Below, piece by piece: positions 58,992 through 64,000 of a DNA stretch of 64,000 nt (the stretch's first letter is position 1; each line of letters opens with the position of its first letter). Source of the DNA: Lentisphaera profundi (GTDB taxonomy: Bacteria > Verrucomicrobiota > Lentisphaeria > Lentisphaerales > Lentisphaeraceae); NCBI RefSeq assembly GCF_028728065.1, contig NZ_CP117811.1, positions 496,001 to 560,000 of the forward strand. The letters are read 5' to 3'. The translations under genes were made by a program, and so were the position numbers. Under the pieces are notes generated by a model. It was given only the letters and a program-made list of their open reading frames with translations, had not been told where the DNA came from and searched no databases.

Positions 58992-59429
58992 CTATAGCAG
59001 AGTTTGATAGCCAAGAACACCTAAGCAAAGCTTGGTTTCCTCAATCGAATCACTGATGACAATGAACTCTTTGTAGACTTGGTTGTTATTAGATGCCGAG
59101 CTAAAACTAGTAAGTTGATGAAGAGCCATAGAGAGGTCTTGTTCATCATCAAAAGAAAAAGTAGAGAACTTGTACTCACTCTCGGGTTCTTGTTCAATTT
59201 CGCTTATTTTAAGTAATTCGGCTTTTTGGCACCATAGCAACGCATCGGGACCGTAAGCAATGTACCATTCAAGTTTTTGACTAAGCATTTTATCTAGTCT
59301 AGCTTTCATTTCTGAAGAGTTAGCTCCGTCTTCAGTGCAGATATGAAGAACAGGGGAGTCATCTAGTGTCGTTAAGCTTTCTTCTGAGTAGAGCTTAATA
59401 CGAGTTCCGTTTTTATGGATTAAGATCAT
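58992..59429 (-). CDS. Hypothetical protein
   Basis: A 145-residue acidic protein without signal peptide or membrane span. It has a beta-rich start (MILIHKNGTRIKLYS) and mixed alpha/beta after it, with three cysteines (residues 31, 67, 135). I recognise no family. The start overlaps the yfcH stop as ATGA, so it is translated with it. Codon use looks like that of its neighbours. Confidence 0.6.
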   Translation of the reverse strand: MILIHKNGTRIKLYSEESLTTLDDSPVLHICTEDGANSSEMKARLDKMLSQKLEWYIAYGPDALLWCQKAELLKISEIEQEPESEYKFSTFSFDDEQDLSMALHQLTSFSSASNNNQVYKEFIVISDSIEETKLCLGVLGYQTLL

Positions 59430-60318
59430 TGGTTTTGAGCTTTTAGTAATTGATTGATGTTCGGTTCTCGAAAGATGAATGAACTCTTATTTAGCTTTTC
59501 TGGAACGATTTTTAGGTCGCAAAGAAATAGATCATCGGCCATTTCTTTGGGGAGCAATTTAAATAAAGGGCTGGGGATGGGCAGTAGGGCAGGCCGATTA
59601 AGGTGGGAGGATATGGCTTGTGTAAACTCTTTGTTTGTTATTAATTGAGGAGCGCAAGCGTTAATGGGGCCATCTAAAGATGCATCTTCTATACAGTGTA
59701 TTATAAGGTTCGTCATGTCGCGCAATGATATCCATGGGAAGTAACGTTTTCCTAAGCCGAGGGTTCCGCCGAGGCCTAATTTAAAGATGGGCCAGATTTT
59801 GGCTAGCATGCCGCCGCTGGGATCAAGGACGACTCCCGTACGTAGTAAAACTCTTCGTGTACATAGCTTAGTAAGTGGTGAAGAGGCGGATTCCCATTGT
59901 TCGCATACTTCTGCTAAATAACTCTTTCCTAGAGGAGATTCTTCAGTGAGTAAATCATTTGATATAGCGCCATAGAAATTGACGCCTGATGAGCAAATGA
60001 AAACTTTAGGTTTAGATTCGCATTTAGCGATGGCCTCGACGAGCGTTTTAGTGCTGTTAACACGACTATCTAGTAAGGTTTTTTGTATGCTTTCGTCCAT
60101 ATTTTATCTGCGACGGGGGCGCCGCCAAGGTGGATGATGGCATCGAAGTTTTCGATGCTTTGGTGATTGAGCAAGCCTTTGTCAGGAGCCCATTCTATCT
60201 CTGATGTACCTTGGGGTTTTCTGCGGACGAGGCTAAATACATCATGCTTATTTTTGCGTAGTTTTTTCATTAAGGCACCGCCAATAAAGCCGCTACTACC
60301 CGCGATTAAGATTTTCAC
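59426..60318 (-). pseudogene. yfcH: YfcH-like NAD(P)-dependent epimerase, frameshifted
   Basis: Two overlapping frames together make one TIGR01777-type protein of about 297 residues. The first (60318 to about 60085) has MKILIAGSSGFIGGALM and HLGGAPVADKIWTKAYKK; the second (60078 to 59426) goes on with TLLDSRVNSTKTLVEAI, ICSSGVNFYG, LRTGVVLDPSGGMLAK and INACAPQLITNKEF. The join is a run of six A on the coding strand (plus-strand T6 at 60079-60084). One extra A, or a -1 slip, gives KAYKKTLLDSR, which fits the family. It is a 1-base deletion, a sequencing error, or slippage. The gene overlaps prmC upstream and the unknown gene downstream by ATGA. Confidence 0.85.
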
Positions 60319-61163
60319 TGTGGCCGTTGAGCTCTGATGATTCTATCTCGTGAGCTGTAATCTTGGAGTAATTCGATGTTTCTATAGTTGAAGGACTCAA
60401 AGAGTGAAAGACATTTTTTGCCTTGTTGAGCACCGATTTCCATGATTATATAGGCTTCGGTATTCATGTAGTCTGGAGCAGAGGCGGCAATTTCATTGAT
60501 GATGGCCATGCCATCTTCTTCAGCAAAAAGTGCGGATTTAGGTTCGTGTTTTAAAACATCCTGACCCATCTCGGCGATCTCATTGTGGCTTACATAAGGA
60601 GGGTTAGAAGTTATGAGGTCAAATTGGATGCCTTGTGAGATTCCACTAAAGAGGTCACACTGAATTAAGTCAATATTATTGCTTTTGTTGTGTTCAATAT
60701 TTCGTTTTGCATAAGCGAGGGCATTTTCTTCAAGGTCACTTGCTGTGATCTTTAAAGTCTGATTTTTTTGTTCCTGTATAGCGATGGGGATACAGCCAGA
60801 TCCGGTGCAGATATCTAGCAATTGCTGACCTTCGTCAATGAGTTTGAGGGCGTGATCAATTAAATATTCTGTTTCTGGGCGGGGGATTAATACCCCGGGC
60901 CCCACGAAGATTTCGAGGCCGTAAAAATTGGTACTTCCACAGATATACTGGACGGGCTCATGTTGAGCGCATCGTTGAAGTTTTTGACGAATGTCACTTA
61001 GTTCGTTTTCATTGAGGGGGCGATCATATTGGAGGTAGAGATCAAGGCGCTTTAGTTTTAATGAGTCAGAGATGATCCATTCAGCGTTGACTTTCGGAGA
61101 TTCAACTTTGTGCTTGGCCAAGTAATCCTCACTTAGCGTGAGGATCTCTCGGATATCTTTCAT
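60315..61163 (-). CDS. prmC: Release factor glutamine methyltransferase PrmC
   Basis: PrmC methylates the GGQ glutamine of release factors. The 282-residue protein has the N-terminal helical domain and a SAM-binding Rossmann domain with VLIPRPETEYLID, LLDICTGSGCIPIAI, and the catalytic NPPY in TSNPPYVS. Usually it lies after prfA; here it is between queF and yfcH, with ATGA overlaps on both sides. Confidence 0.94.
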   Translation of the reverse strand: MKDIREILTLSEDYLAKHKVESPKVNAEWIISDSLKLKRLDLYLQYDRPLNENELSDIRQKLQRCAQHEPVQYICGSTNFYGLEIFVGPGVLIPRPETEYLIDHALKLIDEGQQLLDICTGSGCIPIAIQEQKNQTLKITASDLEENALAYAKRNIEHNKSNNIDLIQCDLFSGISQGIQFDLITSNPPYVSHNEIAEMGQDVLKHEPKSALFAEEDGMAIINEIAASAPDYMNTEAYIIMEIGAQQGKKCLSLFESFNYRNIELLQDYSSRDRIIRAQRPQ

Positions 61164-61579
61164 GAATTCTTTTTGTGAGAGGCTTCGATATCAAGGCTGA
61201 TTCCGCCACGAGGCATGAATTCACCATAAACAGTTATTTCGCGAGGGTCGCAAACGGCGACGATGTCCTCTAAAATTCTGTTAACAACTTCTTCGTGAAA
61301 GCTATTGTGGTTCCTGAAAGCAAAGAGGTACATTTTAAGTGATTTTGACTCTACGCATTTTTCATCAGCGATGTAAGTGATAGTTATTTTACCAAAATCG
61401 GGCTGTCCAGTGACAGGGCATAGGGCGGTAAATTCGGGGCAATTAAAAGTAATTTTGTAGTCTCTACCTACGTAGAGGTTATCAAATACTTCTAATGCGG
61501 CATCTTCGGGAGAATCGAAATAATTCTTTTCGTTTTTACTGAGAAGGGTAAGTGTGTTTAAACGTTCTTTTTCGCTCAT
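61160..61579 (-). CDS. queF: 7-cyano-7-deazaguanine reductase QueF
   Basis: QueF reduces preQ0 to preQ1 in queuosine synthesis. The 139-residue protein is the short type I form. The nucleophile is Cys54 and the acid Asp61 (ALCPVTGQPDFG); the QueF motif is E77-S-K-S-L-K. HNSFHEEVV supplies the zinc/NADPH-site residues. Other queuosine genes are not in the window. Its stop overlaps the prmC start; it begins ten bases after bcp. Confidence 0.94.
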   Translation of the reverse strand: MSEKERLNTLTLLSKNEKNYFDSPEDAALEVFDNLYVGRDYKITFNCPEFTALCPVTGQPDFGKITITYIADEKCVESKSLKMYLFAFRNHNSFHEEVVNRILEDIVAVCDPREITVYGEFMPRGGISLDIEASHKKNS

Positions 61580-61589
61580 AGTGGGTCCT

Positions 61590-62057
61590 TTAGGCTTGGA
61601 GCTCTTTTAGTGCTTCGAGTACTTTGATCGGGTGGTCTTCGGCTCCGCGCACAGTTTCCCAGTGTTTTAGGATGTTACCGTCGGGGGCAATTATTACCGT
61701 TGAGCGAATGATGCCCATATATTTTTTACCATAATTGTTTTTTTCGCCCCATGCGCCATAGGCTTGTAGCATTTCTTTTTCTTCATCTACAAGGAGGGGG
61801 AAATTCAGGCTGAACTTAGCGATGAATTTTTCATGGCTAGTGGCAGAGTCTGCTGATACACCTAGGATAGAGCAGTTGAGATCTGTGAACTCACTTATGT
61901 GATCACGAAAAGCACAGGATTCTTTAGTGCAACCAGGAGTATTATCTCTTGGATAAAAATAGATTACGAGGAATTTTCCTTTGTAGTCTGAAAGTGAGTG
62001 TGTTTGGCCGGATTGATCCTGTAGAGAGAAGTTTGGGGCGGTTTTTCCTGGTTCCAT
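61590..62057 (-). CDS. bcp: Thioredoxin-dependent peroxiredoxin (Bcp/PrxQ)
   Basis: The 155-residue enzyme reduces peroxides. The peroxidatic Cys43 and the resolving Cys48 lie in NTPGCTKESCAFRD, the five-residue spacing of the PrxQ group. FYPRDNTPGC and RSTVIIAPDGNI are typical. It is the first gene of the leftward series that runs down to trmO and probably shares a promoter region with the divergent NUDIX gene. Confidence 0.94.
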   Translation of the reverse strand: MEPGKTAPNFSLQDQSGQTHSLSDYKGKFLVIYFYPRDNTPGCTKESCAFRDHISEFTDLNCSILGVSADSATSHEKFIAKFSLNFPLLVDEEKEMLQAYGAWGEKNNYGKKYMGIIRSTVIIAPDGNILKHWETVRGAEDHPIKVLEALKELQA

Positions 62058-62145
62058 AATTTAAGGTCCTTAGCTTGAGTTGAAATAGTTTACGGCCGGT
62101 AATATAATCGCTTTGTCTAATGTAACAAATTTGAGAATGGAAAAA

Positions 62146-62643
62146 ATGAAAAAACGAATAGAAGCGACACTCATATACCTTATGGAGGGGGATCAGGTCC
62201 TGATGCTTGAAAGAGTTAAGAAAAAGGGAGATATTCACATAGGTAAATGGAATGGCCTTGGGGGTAAAGTGGAGCTTGGGGAATCAATAAAAAATTGTGC
62301 TATTAGAGAATTGAAGGAGGAGTCGGGTTTAAGCGCAGAGAGGTTTGAGTTCGCGGGTCACATTACCTTTCCGGAGTTTGATAAAAATGGCAATGATTGG
62401 TCAGTCCATGTTTTTCGGGCATTTGGGCCGAGTGGAGAGCTTATAGAATGTGATGAAGGGCACTTGTCCTGGAAACACAAAAAGGACTTGCTTTTCTTGA
62501 ATTTATGGGAGGGTGACAAGCACTTTTTGCCGTATGTTTTGTCAAATAAGACTTTTTTTGGCGAGATTCGCTATCAATCTGGTGAATTATCTTCATATAG
62601 CCTTGAATTTGCGGACTACTTAAGTGGAAAAGATTTGAACTAA
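62146..62643 (+). CDS. NUDIX hydrolase (MutT/8-oxo-dGTPase-like)
   Basis: The 165-residue protein has a complete Nudix box at residues 40-62, from G40 through E46, R54-E55-L56 and E58-E59 to G61-L62. The start KKRIEATLIYLMEGDQVLMLERVKKKGDIHIGKWNGLGGK resembles 8-oxo-dGTP diphosphatases of the MTH1 type. In-frame starts at 62113 (TTG) and 62137 exist; ATG at 62146 fits the family start. It likely cleans the nucleotide pool of oxidised dGTP. Confidence 0.85.
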   Translation: MKKRIEATLIYLMEGDQVLMLERVKKKGDIHIGKWNGLGGKVELGESIKNCAIRELKEESGLSAERFEFAGHITFPEFDKNGNDWSVHVFRAFGPSGELIECDEGHLSWKHKKDLLFLNLWEGDKHFLPYVLSNKTFFGEIRYQSGELSSYSLEFADYLSGKDLN

Positions 62644-62707
62644 GACTTATTAAGGTCTACTTTGAGCCTATATTTTATTTAATTTTTAAAACTATTAGTA
62701 GGTTGTC

Positions 62708-63454
62708 ATGTTATACGGTATTATTTCTGACTTGCACTCAAATTTAGAAGCTGTGCGTGCGGTAATTGAAGAAGGGAAAAAGCTAGGGATTCAAAAATAT
62801 ATTTGTTTGGGCGATATCGTTGGTTACAATGCCAATCCTAAAGAAGTTATTGATATAGTTAGAGATGAGTTGCAGCCTGTTGCAATTATTAAAGGTAATC
62901 ACGATGAGTATGTTTCTCAAGAAAATGAGCTTATAGGCTTTAACCCACAAGCAGCTCAAGCTGTTCAATGGACAAGAGAGCAATTAACACTCGATGATCG
63001 CCAGTGGTTATATTCTTTGCCAATGACTAAGAATTTATGGCAGTTAAAGACGACTATCGTACATGCTACCTTAGATAGTCCTGAGGCATGGGGTTACATT
63101 TTTGATAAGTACTATGCAGAAAATTCGTTTTCATACCAAAGGCTCCCTTACTGCTTTATCGGTCACTCACATGTGCCTTTCGCTTACGAGCAAATAGGTG
63201 GTGCTAAAGGAGTTATCCAAGCAGGACGTTATGAACAGATTCGATTAAATCCTAATCATAAATACTTGATCAACGTGGGGTCAGTAGGACAGCCACGTGA
63301 CGGTGATAATAGAGCTTCCTTCTGTTCTTTTGATACAGATGAGCGACTAGTTACTCTGCATCGTGTAGAATACGATATAGAAACTACTCAGAAAAAGATT
63401 TATGCAGCAGGCTTGCCTGATCGCTTAGCACTTCGTTTGCAAGTCGGCCGATAA
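62708..63454 (+). CDS. Metallophosphatase of the calcineurin-like family
   Basis: The 248-residue protein has the five metal-site motifs: D8-x-H10 in IISDLHSN, GDIVGYNANP near 36, GNHDEY near 65, VHATLDS near 119, and GHSHVPF near 152. It is the MJ0936/YfcE-like group, phosphodiesterases or protein phosphatases of unknown natural substrate. Monocistronic or joined to the next gene, which starts 17 bases after it. Confidence 0.88.
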   Translation: MLYGIISDLHSNLEAVRAVIEEGKKLGIQKYICLGDIVGYNANPKEVIDIVRDELQPVAIIKGNHDEYVSQENELIGFNPQAAQAVQWTREQLTLDDRQWLYSLPMTKNLWQLKTTIVHATLDSPEAWGYIFDKYYAENSFSYQRLPYCFIGHSHVPFAYEQIGGAKGVIQAGRYEQIRLNPNHKYLINVGSVGQPRDGDNRASFCSFDTDERLVTLHRVEYDIETTQKKIYAAGLPDRLALRLQVGR

Positions 63455-63471
63455 GCCTTAAGGATATTTGA

Positions 63472-64000
63472 ATGAATAGAAAGGGTGGGGAGAGTTCGGG
63501 GAGCTCAAGAACTAAGATCAAGGTAAATACGAAAGCAGGCTCAGACGCTACGAGTGCTCGAGCCATTAAAGATAGACCGAAAACAGCTGCAAGGAGCCAG
63601 ACTCGAGCAAGAACTCAGGCAAAGTCCCGAGCTAATACCCACGCTCCACAGCGAATGAAAAAATCTGGCGGCTATCTAGCTTATATAATTGTCACTTTGC
63701 TTACTTTCGGTGTAATCATATCTGATATGGCGGGGCCTTTTAAGGATTGGATGAGGCCTGTGAAGCCAGTAGAAGTTAAGTCGGCCAATGTTGAAGTAGA
63801 GCCTAAAAAAGAAATCCCTAAGCCAGTAAAAAAGCTTTCACTAAAAAAAGAGAAGACGGATAAAGTTTTTAAAGCTAGTATTAGTAAAAATATCCAAGCT
63901 GAAGAAGTGGAAGAGGCTGATGAGGAAAAACTAAAGAAAGCTCGTTACGAAGAGATTTATCAAGATCTCAGCTCGAAGATCAAAACCCCTGTACTTAAAA
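63472..64000 (+). CDS. Basic single-span membrane protein, N-terminal part (runs off the window)
   Basis: An open frame from ATG 63472 has no stop before the window ends; 176 codons are visible. The first 65 residues are very basic and rich in S, T, A and R (RSQTRARTQAKSRANTH). A hydrophobic span follows at about 68-86 (YLAYIIVTLLTFGVIIS), then a P/K/E-rich linker and a charged, probably coiled-coil segment. GGAT lies seven bases before the start. The basic tail should stay in the cytoplasm, perhaps near nucleic acid. Not recognised. Confidence 0.6.
   Translation, partial: MNRKGGESSGSSRTKIKVNTKAGSDATSARAIKDRPKTAARSQTRARTQAKSRANTHAPQRMKKSGGYLAYIIVTLLTFGVIISDMAGPFKDWMRPVKPVEVKSANVEVEPKKEIPKPVKKLSLKKEKTDKVFKASISKNIQAEEVEEADEEKLKKARYEEIYQDLSSKIKTPVLK

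Noticed and set aside
60079-60084. Programmed -1 frameshift in yfcH
   Set aside because: In the zero frame the codons are TAC AAA AAA CCT, so the phase does not fit the usual X XXY YYZ heptamer, and no strong downstream structure was seen. A plain one-base deletion or sequencing error is simpler, though slippage is not excluded.

Overview
The window looks like chromosomal DNA of a Gram-negative bacterium of the PVC superphylum, most likely Lentisphaerae (Lentisphaera-like). This rests on my recollection of the 16S rRNA sequence and on gene families common in that group: a sulfatase-family protein, a long fused cytochrome c maturation protein with an accompanying repeat protein, and signal-peptide or lipoprotein-rich hypothetical genes. 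No database search was run. Base composition is moderately AT-rich. Several genes start with GTG or TTG (infA, umuC, infC, aroA).

Layout. 1-6.5 kb: the N-terminal part of a DUF362 protein, recN, an lpoB-like lipoprotein with a COG3014-like lipoprotein, and a translationally coupled pair (voltage-gated K+ channel with a zinc ribbon, then a glycosyltransferase). 6.6-8.1 kb: pyk. 8.1-14.2 kb: a complete rrn operon in the order 16S-23S-5S. It has a long structured leader, no spacer tRNA, long-range processing stems and a duplicated terminator module. 14.3-16.8 kb: umuDC, a small tandem-HTH gene and infA. 17-25.7 kb: a SWIM/SNF2 helicase, then a zinc-ribbon protein, a PTS EIIA protein, a large DUF349 protein and an alpha/beta hydrolase gene. 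The hydrolase gene is split by a complete IS1595-family element with 17-bp inverted repeats and an 8-bp target duplication. 25.8-30.5 kb: leftward operon frr-cysS-purD-sulfatase-like. 30.7-32.2 kb: a cupin and transaldolase. 32.3-32.7 kb: a GC-rich non-coding patch of degenerate repeats.

32.8-37.9 kb: a WG-repeat protein, then mscS-like, alaA and a metallo-beta-lactamase-fold hydrolase in tight series. 37.9-41.1 kb (minus strand): a single-domain response regulator, aroA, and infC-rpmI-rplT with a probable attenuator between infC and rpmI. 41.1-46.1 kb: a ResB-CcsA fusion for cytochrome c assembly, coupled to a three-repeat membrane-anchored protein. 46.1-53.1 kb: a small membrane ORF, then a complete SUF operon (Rrf2 regulator, sufB, C, D, S, U, nfu-like, sufA-like) with a candidate operator upstream. 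53.2-54.7 kb: a secreted adenosine deaminase of the ADGF type. 54.7-62.1 kb: a long leftward series joined mostly by ATGA overlaps (bcp, queF, prmC, frameshifted yfcH, an unknown gene, an ABC-2 permease, a membrane-anchored unknown protein, trmO). 62.1-64 kb: a NUDIX hydrolase, a metallophosphatase and the start of a basic membrane protein.

Most of the window is core housekeeping. I found no convincing undescribed defence or biosynthetic system. The points most worth a second look are the IS1595 insertion, the sulfatase-like protein with an eroded active site, the GC-rich repeat patch, the structured rrn leader and duplicated terminator, the infC-rpmI attenuator, the inverted operator upstream of the SUF regulator, the hairpin between a Shine-Dalgarno and its start codon, and the yfcH frameshift.
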